Source of the DNA: Longimicrobium sp.
Lineage (GTDB): Bacteria; Gemmatimonadota; Gemmatimonadetes; Longimicrobiales; Longimicrobiaceae
DNA length: 64,000 nt
Assembly: GCA_036389795.1 (NCBI GenBank)
Contig: DASVWD010000070.1
Location: 1 to 64,000, forward strand
Reading direction: 5' to 3'
Each line of letters opens with the position of its first letter. The stretch's first letter is position 1. The notes under the pieces were generated by a model that saw only the letters and a program-made list of their open reading frames with translations, did no database searches and had not been told where the DNA came from. Made by a program: the position numbers and the translations under genes. This document shows positions 41,950 to 50,266 of this stretch, piece after piece.

Positions 41950-43077
41950 TCAGGGCTTCACCAGCCGCAGCAACTCCGCCGCGATCCGGTCGGCAGCATC
42001 GGGGCGGCCGCGCTCGCGGGCCTTCGCGGCGATCTCCGCGCGGCGCGCGGGGGCGGCGGCCAGCGAGAGGACGTCGCCCCAGAGGCGGCCGGGGGCCAGG
42101 TCCTTCTCCTCCACCATCAGCGCCGCCCCGGCCTCGGACAGCGCCAGCGCGTTGTGGTGCTGGTGGTTGGCGGCCGCCGTCGGCAGCGGGACGAGGACCG
42201 CCGGGACGCCCCAGGCGCACAGCTCGGCCAGCGCCATCGCCCCCGCGCGCGACACGGCGAAGTCGGCCGAGGCCAGCGCGCCGGGCATGTCCTGGATGTA
42301 CGGGTGCGCCTTCACCCACTCCGGACGACCCACCTCCCCCAGCTTGGCCGAGATCGCGTCGAAGTTCGCCGGGCCCGTCGCCCACAGGATCTCGAACCCC
42401 GGCGGCGGCGCCTCCAGCCGTCCCTCGGCCACGCCCCGCACGTCCGACAGCAGCGCTTCGTTGACCGCCCGCGCGCCCTGGCTTCCGCCCACCACCAGGC
42501 ACACCGTCCCGCCACCCAGCCCGAACCGCGCGCGAGCGGCCGATCGGTCCACCGAGAAGTCGGGAGGATTGATCGGGTTCCCGTATTCGAAGACTTCCGT
42601 GCGCTTCCCCGGCTTCAGGTACCGCCGCGCCTCGGGGAAGGCGAGGTGGAGCTGCCGCACCCGGCCCGCGACCTTGCGGGTGACGAAGCCGGGATACGAG
42701 TTCTGCTCCTGCACCGCCGCGGGGACGCCGCGCATCAGCGCCCAGGCCACCGCGGGCCCGCTGGCGTAGCCGCCCGTCCCGACGACGAGGTTCGGCCTGA
42801 ACTCGCGGAAGATTCCCCGCAGTCCGCCGAAGGAGTGGACCAGCGACGGGAGCAGCCGCCAGTTCTGCAGCGGCTGGGCGCGGCGGATCGGCTCCAGCGG
42901 CAGCAGCCGATGCGGGACGCCCTTCTCGGGGAAGACGCGCGCCTCCACCCCCCGCTCGGCGCCGACGAAGAAGACCTCCGCCGCGGGGTCGGCCCGCCGG
43001 ATCGCCTCGCCCAGGTTCAGCGCCGGGTAGAGGTGCCCGCCCGTGCCGCCGCCGGCGAAGAGGACGCGCGGCGGCAT
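41950..43077 (-). CDS. murG: UDP-GlcNAc transferase to lipid I (MurG)
   Basis: 375 residues. GT-B glycosyltransferase making lipid II at the inner face of the membrane. N-terminal FAGGGTGGHLYPALNLGEAI with the G-loop, GTGGYASGPAVAWAL, EQNSYPGFVTR, VVGGSQGARAVNEAL and SRAGAMALAELCAWGVPAVLVPLP in family order. Start ATG at 43077 overlaps the ftsW stop by one base. Cluster position agrees. Confidence 0.97.
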   Translation of the reverse strand: MPPRVLFAGGGTGGHLYPALNLGEAIRRADPAAEVFFVGAERGVEARVFPEKGVPHRLLPLEPIRRAQPLQNWRLLPSLVHSFGGLRGIFREFRPNLVVGTGGYASGPAVAWALMRGVPAAVQEQNSYPGFVTRKVAGRVRQLHLAFPEARRYLKPGKRTEVFEYGNPINPPDFSVDRSAARARFGLGGGTVCLVVGGSQGARAVNEALLSDVRGVAEGRLEAPPPGFEILWATGPANFDAISAKLGEVGRPEWVKAHPYIQDMPGALASADFAVSRAGAMALAELCAWGVPAVLVPLPTAAANHQHHNALALSEAGAALMVEEKDLAPGRLWGDVLSLAAAPARRAEIAAKARERGRPDAADRIAAELLRLVKP

Positions 43078-44306
43078 CAGGCCGGCTCCTTGCGCGCGGA
43101 GCGGGCGACGCTCAGCAGGATGCCCACGGCGGCGAACTGGGCCATCAGCGCGCTCCCGCCGTAGCTCATGAACGGCAGCGCCACGCCCGTGGTGGGCAGG
43201 AGCGAGAGCGCCACGCCCATGTGCAGGAAGGCGGAGACGGCGATCATGTTCGTCATCCCGATCGCCACCAGGTAGCCGAAGCGGTCCGGCGCGCGCGCGG
43301 CGATGCGGTACCCCGCCCACAGGAAGCCGCCGAAGATCCCCACCACCAGCAGGATGCCGAAGAGCCCCCACTCCTCGGCGATCATCGAGAAGAGGAAGTC
43401 GTTGTGCGCCTCGGGGAGGAAGCCGTACTTCTGCCGGCTCTCGCCGAAGCCCACGCCGCCCAGCCCCCCCGAGCCGACGGCGATCAGCGACTGGTAGATC
43501 TGGTAGCTCACGCCGTCCGGGTCCGCCGCCGGGTCCAGGAAGGCGATGATGCGCCGCATCCGGTAGCCCGCGCCCGCGATCTGGCTCCACAGCACCGGCA
43601 CCGCCAGGAGGCCGAAGAAGATGAAGTGCCCGATCCGCGCGCCCCCCGCGAAGAGGACGAGCGACGCCAGCAGCATGATCAGCAGCGCGGCGGACAGGTT
43701 CGGCTCGAGGAACACGAGCAGGACGACGAACAGCCACATCACCAGGAAGGGAAGCAGCCCCTTGCTGAGCGAGTGCAGCCGGTCGGCCTTCTTCACCGCC
43801 AGCGCCGCCGTCCAGATCATCACCGCGATCTTGGCCAGCTCCGAGGGCTGGATGCTGACGCCGATCCCCAGGTCCAGCCAGCGCCGCCCTCCGTTGATGC
43901 GCGGCGCGATCGACTCCGTCCCCGGGAGGATCACCACGATCAGCATCAGGATCACGCCCACCAGCATCGGCCACGCCCAGAGGCGGAAGCGGCGGTAGTC
44001 GATCCGCGAGAGCACCGCGGCGCCGACCACGCCCAGCGCCGCCGCGACCAGCTGCTTGGCGGCGAAGTGGTGGCCGGGGAGCCCCGCGGAGCGCGCCATG
44101 AAGCTGCTGGCGCTGTACATCTCCAGCAGCCCGAAGCAGAAGGCCACGAGCGTGAGCGCGACGAGCGCCCTCGCCTCCCACGGCTCCGCGTGCGCGGCGT
44201 CGACGGCGGCGGCGGGCTTCGCGCGGCGGGCGCGCGGCGGGACCACGGGCTGGAGCGCGACGGCTCCCCCGGCGGGCCGGCGGCGGACCAGGGCGACCAC
44301 GTTCAC
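43077..44306 (-). CDS. ftsW: Division SEDS glycosyltransferase FtsW
   Basis: 409 residues, about ten membrane segments. SEDS-family peptidoglycan polymerase that works with FtsI. RINGGRRWLDLGI-SIQPSELAKIA, VFLEPNLSAALLI, and PEAHNDFLFSMIAEEWGLFG are family motifs; ALPFMSYGGSALMAQ is the C-terminal signature. About 45 N-terminal residues are Arg/Pro/Ala rich and precede the first helix. GTG start at 44306 overlaps the murD TGA by 4 nt. Confidence 0.96.
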   Translation of the reverse strand: MNVVALVRRRPAGGAVALQPVVPPRARRAKPAAAVDAAHAEPWEARALVALTLVAFCFGLLEMYSASSFMARSAGLPGHHFAAKQLVAAALGVVGAAVLSRIDYRRFRLWAWPMLVGVILMLIVVILPGTESIAPRINGGRRWLDLGIGVSIQPSELAKIAVMIWTAALAVKKADRLHSLSKGLLPFLVMWLFVVLLVFLEPNLSAALLIMLLASLVLFAGGARIGHFIFFGLLAVPVLWSQIAGAGYRMRRIIAFLDPAADPDGVSYQIYQSLIAVGSGGLGGVGFGESRQKYGFLPEAHNDFLFSMIAEEWGLFGILLVVGIFGGFLWAGYRIAARAPDRFGYLVAIGMTNMIAVSAFLHMGVALSLLPTTGVALPFMSYGGSALMAQFAAVGILLSVARSARKEPA

Positions 44307-45679
44307 GCGGCGCCTCCCGTGGCCAGCCGGGCGAAGCGCTCGCCCCGTTCTTCGTAGTTGGCGAACATGTCGAAGCTGGAGCAGGCGGGGGAAAGGAGCA
44401 CGGCGTCGCCCGGCTCGGCCAGCTCGCGGGCGCGGCGGACCACGGCCTCGAACGGCCCGTCCACGCGCTCCACGCGCGCCTTCCCCGCCAGGTCGCTCGC
44501 GATGACCGGCGCTGCCTCGCCGTAGGCGATGATCGTCTTCACCTGTCCGTTCAGGTCCGGGAGCAGCTCCGTGTACGGCTCGCCCTTGTGGCGCCCGCCC
44601 AGCAGGAGCACCGTGGGCCTCGTCATGCTCTTCACCGCCACGCGCGTCGAGGCGATGTTGGTCGCCTTGGAGTCGTTGATCCAGAGCACGCCGTCCCGCT
44701 CCGTCACCGGCTGCAGCCGGTGCGGCGGCGCCTCGAAGGTCTTCAGCCCCCGGGCGATCGACTCCACGCCCGCCCCGGCCAGCCGCGCGGCGATTCCAGC
44801 GGCGAGCGCGTTGGCCACGTTGTGCGGGCCCAGGATCCTCAGCTCCTCGGCGCGCACCACGGGCTCGTCCTTCCCCGGCTCCATCCTGAGCACCAGCCAG
44901 CCGTCGTACGAGTAGTAGCCGCCCAGCTCCCAGTCGCGGAGCGGCGACTGCACGCGGAAGTAGTAGCGCGTCCCCGGCGCGTCGCCGGGGAGCGCGCGGG
45001 CCTTCTCGTCCTCGCCGTTCAGCACCCAGCGGCTCTCGCCGGTGGCGTTGCGGAAGAGGTGCGCCTTGTCGGCGTAGTAGTCGTCGACCGAGGCGTACCA
45101 GTCCAGGTGGTCGGGCGCCAGGTTGGTGAGCACCCCGATGCGCGGGTTGAACTCGCGGATCCCGCCCAGCTGGAACGAGCTGGTCTCGACCACGGCCACC
45201 CTCGGCTGCGGCTCGCGCATCACCAGCTCCGAGAGCGCGGTGCCGATGTTGCCGCCCACGGCCGCGTCCTCGCCGTGCTCGTGCAGGAGGTGGCCGATGA
45301 GCGAGGTCACCGTCGTCTTCCCGTTGGTCCCGGTGATGGCGACCACGGGGCACTCCAGCAGCCCGAAGGCGAACTCGATCTCGGGGACCACCTCCACGTG
45401 GGCGATCTCGGGGGCGCGCAGCACCGCCGCGGTGGGCGGGATGCCGGGGGAGAGGACGATGCGGCTGCACTTCGCCAGCTTCCCCAGGTCGTGCCGCCCG
45501 GTCTCGGCCAGGCCGCCCATGGCGTTGATCTGCTCGGCCGCGCGGCGGGTCTGCGGGGTGTCGTAGGCGTCGCTCGCGTAGACGCGCGCCCCGCGCGAGA
45601 GCGCGAGCCGCGCCGCGGCCAGCCCGCTGCGGGCCAGCCCCAGGACGCCGATCGTCTGTCCCCTCAGGGAAGCGCCCAT
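44303..45679 (-). CDS. murD: UDP-N-acetylmuramoyl-L-alanine-D-glutamate ligase
   Basis: 458 residues. Adds D-Glu to UDP-MurNAc-L-Ala. GQTIGVLGLARSGLAAARL, ATP loop ITGTNGKTTVTSLIG, ETSSFQL, NLAPDHLDWY, HNVANALAAGIAA and NDSKATN are typical; the C-terminal domain ends with LLSPACSSFDMFANYEERGERF. The Met at 45679, upstream GGCGGAGGACC. Separated from mraY by a repeat-rich gap. Confidence 0.97.
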   Translation of the reverse strand: MGASLRGQTIGVLGLARSGLAAARLALSRGARVYASDAYDTPQTRRAAEQINAMGGLAETGRHDLGKLAKCSRIVLSPGIPPTAAVLRAPEIAHVEVVPEIEFAFGLLECPVVAITGTNGKTTVTSLIGHLLHEHGEDAAVGGNIGTALSELVMREPQPRVAVVETSSFQLGGIREFNPRIGVLTNLAPDHLDWYASVDDYYADKAHLFRNATGESRWVLNGEDEKARALPGDAPGTRYYFRVQSPLRDWELGGYYSYDGWLVLRMEPGKDEPVVRAEELRILGPHNVANALAAGIAARLAGAGVESIARGLKTFEAPPHRLQPVTERDGVLWINDSKATNIASTRVAVKSMTRPTVLLLGGRHKGEPYTELLPDLNGQVKTIIAYGEAAPVIASDLAGKARVERVDGPFEAVVRRARELAEPGDAVLLSPACSSFDMFANYEERGERFARLATGGAA

Positions 45680-45692
45680 GGTCCTCCGCCTG

Positions 45693-45770
45693 AGTGCGAA
45701 GTGCGAAGTGCGAGGTGCGAAGTGCCGAGTCCCCAGTGCCCAGTGCCCAGTGCCCAGTCCTTGAACCTGC
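45693..45770. repeat. Heptamer array (family B) upstream of murD
   Basis: GAGTGCGAAGTGCGAAGTGCG units change to CCCAGTG heptamers (CCCAGTGCCCAGTGCCCAGT). The latter form resembles the cyanobacterial STRR heptamers in style. It directly precedes murD. Confidence 0.75.
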
Positions 45771-45781
45771 TCCCCCCGGTC

Positions 45782-45976
45782 TGTCATTCCGAGGGAGCGT
45801 CCGCGCCGTACTCACCGCCGCGCCGCTGGTCGGACGCTCCCGAGGAATCTACTCCGCCCGCGAGCGAGGTCCGTCCGTCGCGACTGCCCACGTGCTACGC
45901 TGAGTAGATTCCTCGGTCGCCGCCCGGCCCTGGTGCATTCCGCAGTTCAGCGCAGCGGCTCCCTCGGAATGACAGC
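45782..45976. repeat. Nested palindromic element C4 (variant ends)
   Basis: Ends TGTCATTCCGAGGGAGC and GCTCCCTCGGAATGACA; inner pair CCGAGGAATCTACTC-like and GAGTAGATTCCTCGG. All four arms carry matching changes against C1-C3 (CCTGAG to TCCGAG, GGATCT to GAATCT), so pairing is preserved by compensating substitutions. Confidence 0.88.
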
Positions 45977-46054
45977 CCTTTTTCCCGCTGGTAAGGCACC
46001 GCACTCGAAATGCGGCGGGCGTTCGCGTGGCGAGCCGAAGCCTGCCCTGCGCTT

Positions 46055-46110
46055 TGTTCTCCCTCTCCCGCGCAGCGGGGGAGGGCCGGGGAGGGGGCAT
46101 CCCACGCCGC
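46055..46110. repeat. GC-rich stem-loop repeat (family D)
   Basis: TCTCCCTCTCCCGCGCAGCGGG followed by GGAGGGCCGGGGAGGGGGC, the reverse orientation of 7152-7208. Together with the arrays at 45693 and 45782 it fills the 492-nt gap between mraY and murD. No gene is seen there. Confidence 0.6.
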
Positions 46111-46171
46111 CGCCACACCAGAGTCCGCCGGGACGGGCGGAAATCCCGCTGTCCCCCGTCCCCCGCCGTTC

Positions 46172-47293
46172 TTACCGGATCTTCAGCGTGGCGAAGGCGA
46201 CGAGCGCGCACATGATCCCCATGATCCAGAAGCGGATGATCACCTTGCTCTCGTGCCAGCCGATCTGCTCGAAGTGGTGGTGCAGCGGGGCCATGCGGAA
46301 GATGCGCCGGCCCGAGCCGTACTTCCGCTTGGTCCACTTGTAGTAGACCGTCTGCAGCATGACCGAGAGCGCCTCGGCCACGAACACGAAGCCCACGATC
46401 GCCAGCAGGAACTCCGCCCTCAGCAGCACCGCGATGGCCCCCAGCACCCCGCCGATGGCCAGCGACCCGGTGTCGCCCATGAACACCTCAGCCGGGTGCG
46501 CGTTGAACCACAGGAACCCCATGCACCCCCCGGCGAGCGCCACGCAGAAGATGGTCAGCTCGCCCGCGCCGGGGATGTAGAACAGGTTCAGGTAGTTGGC
46601 CGCGTCCACCCGCCCCAGCAGGTACGCGAACACGCCGAAGGTCACCGCCGCGATGCTCGACAGCCCCGCCGCCAGCCCGTCCAGCCCGTCGGTCAGGTTC
46701 ACCGCGTTCGAGCACCCCACGATGATGAAGGCCACGAACAGCACGTACAGCGGCCACCAGAACTCCAGGTGCACCGACTTGAAGAACGGGATCTGCGTCC
46801 ACGCCTCGGGGCGCGTGGGGATACCGATGTCGAACCAGGGGACGAACACCAGCGCCAGCCCCACCAGCAGCCCGATCCCCGCCTGCCCGATGATCTTGTA
46901 CCGCCCCCGCAAGCCCTCGGTCTTCTTGCGCGCGATCTTCAGGTAGTCGTCCATGAAGCCCAGGAACCCCAGCCAGCCGAGGACGACCACGGCCGTGACG
47001 GTGTTCGGGTTGTCGAGCCTCGCCCAGAGCAGGGTGGGGATCACCGTGGCCAGCACGATGATGACGCCGCCCATCGTCGGCGTGCCGCTCTTGCCCAGGT
47101 GCGTCTGCGGGCCCTCGGTGCGCACCACCTGCCCCACCTTCAGCATGCGGAGCCGCGAGATGATGTCGGGCCCGAACCAGAACGCCACCACGAAGGCGGT
47201 CACCACCGCCCCCGCCGCCCGGAAGGTCTGGTAGCGGAAGATGTTGAAGAGGATGTTGTCTTCCGCGAAGCGGATGGCGATCCAGTAGAGCAC
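46172..47293 (-). CDS. mraY: Phospho-MurNAc-pentapeptide transferase MraY
   Basis: 373 residues, ten membrane helices. Makes lipid I at the inner membrane. GTPTMGGVII, DDYLKI, NAVNLTDGLDGLAAG with the catalytic Asp, NAHPAEVFMGDTGSLAIGG and the APLHHHFE loop are all present. The start is GTG at 47293, two bases after the murF stop. Normal length. Confidence 0.97.
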   Translation of the reverse strand: MLYWIAIRFAEDNILFNIFRYQTFRAAGAVVTAFVVAFWFGPDIISRLRMLKVGQVVRTEGPQTHLGKSGTPTMGGVIIVLATVIPTLLWARLDNPNTVTAVVVLGWLGFLGFMDDYLKIARKKTEGLRGRYKIIGQAGIGLLVGLALVFVPWFDIGIPTRPEAWTQIPFFKSVHLEFWWPLYVLFVAFIIVGCSNAVNLTDGLDGLAAGLSSIAAVTFGVFAYLLGRVDAANYLNLFYIPGAGELTIFCVALAGGCMGFLWFNAHPAEVFMGDTGSLAIGGVLGAIAVLLRAEFLLAIVGFVFVAEALSVMLQTVYYKWTKRKYGSGRRIFRMAPLHHHFEQIGWHESKVIIRFWIMGIMCALVAFATLKIR

Positions 47294-47294
47294 C

Positions 47295-48743
47295 CTAGGC
47301 CCCCGCGCTCGCGGTGGACATCGCGTCGTCCGACGATCCGCTCTCCGCCGCCCCGGCGAAGTCGCGCTCCAGCAGCGGGATCAGCCGCTCCAGGGCCACG
47401 CCGCGCGAGCCCTTGAGCAGGATCGTCTCGTCGCCCCTCAGCACCGGCCGCAGCCGCTCGTACGCCGCCAGCGGGTCGTCCGCGGCGATCAGCCGCTCCC
47501 CCAGCCGGCCCTCGTGCTCGGCGAACGCGGGGACGAAGTCGCCCGTGGCCACCACGCGGTCGATCCCCTCCCCCACCTTCGCCGCGATGGTCGCGGCGAC
47601 GCTGCGGTGCAGCGCCTCGGCGTGCGCGCCCAGCTCCCGCATCGTCCCCACCACGGCCACCTTCTCGCCCGTGGCGGGGACGGACGCCAGGAGGTCGACG
47701 GCGGCCAGGGTGCTCGGGGGATTGGCGTTGTAGCAGTCCGCCAGCACGCCCAGCGTCCCCACGCGCCGCCACTCGCTCCTCATCTTCGGCACCGGCATGG
47801 CGGCGATCCCCCGCGCCGCGTCCTCCAGCGGCACCCCCAGCTCCGCGGCGACGCCGAGCGCCAGCAGCGCGTTGCGCACGTTGTGGCGGCCCGGCAGGGG
47901 GAGGTCGATCCGCGTCCCCCGGAAGCCCCAGCGGCTGGCGCCCTTCGGCAGCACCTCGATCCCCTCGCTCCCGCCGTCCGGCCGCAGGTCGGCTTCCTCC
48001 CCGAAGCCGGCGATCCTGAGCCGCGGCGCGCCGACGATCTCCCGCGCGCGCTCCGGCAGCTCGGCCGGCTCGTCGGCGACCAGCGCGGGGCCGCCGCCGC
48101 GGACGTGGCGGAGGATGGCGATCTCCTCCTCCAGCACGCCCTCGACGGAGCCCAGGCCCTCCAGGTGCTCCTCGCCGATGGAGGTGATGAGCGCCAGGTC
48201 GGGCTCCACGATGGCGCCCAGGATGGCGATCTCCCCCGGCTCGTTGGTCCCCACCTCGACCACCACCACTTCCGCGTCGTCCGGCGCGGCCAGGAGCGTC
48301 TGCGGCGCGCCGACCTGGTTGTTCAGGTTGGCCGCGGTGGCGTGCACCCGGAGCGTCGAGGAGAGCGCCGCGCGGAGCAGGTCCTTGGTGGTCGTCTTCC
48401 CGTTGCTCCCCGCGACCGCGACGACCTTTCCGGCGAGCGCGCGGCGACGGTGGCGTCCCAGTTTGCCGAGCGCATGCAAAGTGTTCTCGACCACGAAGTA
48501 GCGGAGTGCCGGAGCGCCGTGCGGAATGCGGGAGACGACGGCGCCCGTGGCGCCCGCCTCCGCCGCCCGCGCCAGGTAGTCGTGCCCGTCGAAGTTCGCC
48601 CCCTGCAGCGCCACGAACAGCGCGCCCGGCGCGATCTTCCGCGTGTCGGTCGAGACCTCCGCGAACCCGATGTCGCCGCCCTCGCCGGGGCCCGTCTCCA
48701 GCGCCCGCTCCACCTCGCCCGCCGTCCAGCGGAAACCGCTCAA
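47295..48743 (-). CDS. murF: UDP-MurNAc-tripeptide-D-Ala-D-Ala ligase
   Basis: 482 residues. Adds D-Ala-D-Ala to the cytosolic tripeptide precursor. STDTRKIAPGALFVALQG in the first domain, ATP loop VAGSNGKTTTKDLL, NLNNQVGAPQTLL, EVGTNEPGEI, GEEHLEGLGS and YNANPPSTLAAVD are characteristic. The start is taken as the TTG at 48743: GGAGGTGTGGC precedes it and conserved sequence follows. The start overlaps the murE stop by 4 nt. Confidence 0.96.
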   Translation of the reverse strand: MSGFRWTAGEVERALETGPGEGGDIGFAEVSTDTRKIAPGALFVALQGANFDGHDYLARAAEAGATGAVVSRIPHGAPALRYFVVENTLHALGKLGRHRRRALAGKVVAVAGSNGKTTTKDLLRAALSSTLRVHATAANLNNQVGAPQTLLAAPDDAEVVVVEVGTNEPGEIAILGAIVEPDLALITSIGEEHLEGLGSVEGVLEEEIAILRHVRGGGPALVADEPAELPERAREIVGAPRLRIAGFGEEADLRPDGGSEGIEVLPKGASRWGFRGTRIDLPLPGRHNVRNALLALGVAAELGVPLEDAARGIAAMPVPKMRSEWRRVGTLGVLADCYNANPPSTLAAVDLLASVPATGEKVAVVGTMRELGAHAEALHRSVAATIAAKVGEGIDRVVATGDFVPAFAEHEGRLGERLIAADDPLAAYERLRPVLRGDETILLKGSRGVALERLIPLLERDFAGAAESGSSDDAMSTASAGA

Positions 48744-50266
48744 GCCACACCTCCGCTCATCGACTCGCTTCGCTCCAACAGGACCTCGCGGACCACCTCC
48801 CGCTCGTCGAACGGACGCTTCTCCAGGCCCACGATCTGGTACGTCTCGTGGCCCTTCCCCGCGAGGAGCACCAGGTCGTCCTCGGAGGCGTTCAGGAGTG
48901 CGTGGCGGATGGCCTCGCGGCGGTCGGGGAAGCGCAGGCGGGGTGCACTTCCCATGCCGCGCTCGATGTCGTCGATGATGGCTTCCGGGTCCTCCGTCCG
49001 CGGGTTGTCGGAGGTCACCACGGCCACGTCCGCGTTCTCCGCGGCGATCCTCCCCATCTCCGGCCGCTTCCCCGGGTCGCGGTCGCCGCCGGCGCCGAAA
49101 AGGACCCAGAGGCGGCCGCGCACCAGGGGGCGAAGCGCCTGCAGCGCCCGCTCCAGCGCGTCGGGCGTGTGCGCGTAGTCGATCAGCACCGTGGCGGAGG
49201 CCGGCGGGCCGGAGACGCGCTCCAGGCGGCCGGGGACCTGCGGCAGCGTCCCCAGCCCCGCGGCGACCTGGTCCGGGGTCCACCCCAGGCTCCAGAGCAC
49301 CGCCGCGCACCCCAGCGCGTTGGCCACGTTGTACGTGCCGAAGAGCGGAAGCCGGACGGGGGCGGACCCGTCCGGCGTCTCCAGCTCCCACTCCATCCCG
49401 CCCGGACCGACGCGCACCTCGCCTGCTCTCACGTCCGCGGGGGTGTGGATCCCGAAGCGGACGACCCGGCGCCTACCCTGGATTAGTGCCCCCACACCGC
49501 TCCATGCCGGATCGTCCGCATTCAGGATCGCCGCCCCGTCGGGCTTGAGCAGCTCCGCAAGCTTGAGCTTCGCGGCCCGGTACTCCTCCATCGTGCGATG
49601 GTAGTCGAGATGGTCCCGCGTGAGGTTGGTGAAGAGCGCCGCGTCGAAGCGCGCCGCCGCCATCCGCTGCTGGTGCAGCGCGTGCGACGAGACCTCCATC
49701 GCCAGCGCCTGCACCCCCGCGTCGGCGAAGCGGCGGATCCAGCGCGCCGCCTCCACCGGCCCCGGCGTGGTGAGCCCCTCGGTGCCGGGGATCACGCGCC
49801 CCGCCTGGTCCACCGCCCCCAGCGTCCCGATCGACCCCGCGGGCCCGCGCAGGCCCAGGAGATGGCGCAGGATCGCCGCGCTGGTGGTCTTCCCGTTCGT
49901 CCCCGTCACGCCGACCAGCACGAGCTCGTTCCACGGGTCGCCGTAGACCTCGGCCGCCGCGTGCGCCGCGGCCAGGCGTCCGTAGGTGACCTCGATCTGC
50001 GGGAGCGTGAGGCCCCGGTCCGCGCGCTCCACCGTGGCTGCGGCGGCGCCCTTCAGCGCCACGTCGCGCAGGTAGCGGTGGCTGTCGGAGCCCGTCCCCG
50101 CGTAGGCGCAGAAGAGGTCGCCCGTGCCCACCTGGCGCGAGTCGGTGGCCACGTCGTGCACGCGGGCGGCGGCCACGGGCTCGGGGAGGCGCGCGCCGGG
50201 CGCCAGCAGCCCCTCGCGCTCCAGGCGGGCCTCGATGCGGCCGAGCGTCACCGTGCGCGCGCTCAC
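48740..50266 (-). CDS. murE: UDP-MurNAc-dipeptide meso-DAP ligase
   Basis: 508 residues. DSRQVGTGDLFCAYAG, ATP loop GVTGTNGKTTSAAIL, EVSSHAL, NLTRDHLDYH and YNVANALGCAAV are present. The substrate motif reads DNPR (SDNPRTEDP), the form that selects meso-diaminopimelate and not lysine. GTG start at 50266 overlaps the ftsI stop by 4 nt. Implies a DAP-type cell wall, as expected in diderm bacteria. Confidence 0.97.
   Translation of the reverse strand: MSARTVTLGRIEARLEREGLLAPGARLPEPVAAARVHDVATDSRQVGTGDLFCAYAGTGSDSHRYLRDVALKGAAAATVERADRGLTLPQIEVTYGRLAAAHAAAEVYGDPWNELVLVGVTGTNGKTTSAAILRHLLGLRGPAGSIGTLGAVDQAGRVIPGTEGLTTPGPVEAARWIRRFADAGVQALAMEVSSHALHQQRMAAARFDAALFTNLTRDHLDYHRTMEEYRAAKLKLAELLKPDGAAILNADDPAWSGVGALIQGRRRVVRFGIHTPADVRAGEVRVGPGGMEWELETPDGSAPVRLPLFGTYNVANALGCAAVLWSLGWTPDQVAAGLGTLPQVPGRLERVSGPPASATVLIDYAHTPDALERALQALRPLVRGRLWVLFGAGGDRDPGKRPEMGRIAAENADVAVVTSDNPRTEDPEAIIDDIERGMGSAPRLRFPDRREAIRHALLNASEDDLVLLAGKGHETYQIVGLEKRPFDEREVVREVLLERSESMSGGVA

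Noticed and set aside
41493-46171. Insertion sequences as source of the palindromes in the dcw cluster
   Set aside because: No transposase frame is present in or near any of the elements, and they are under 200 nt; non-autonomous elements remain possible.
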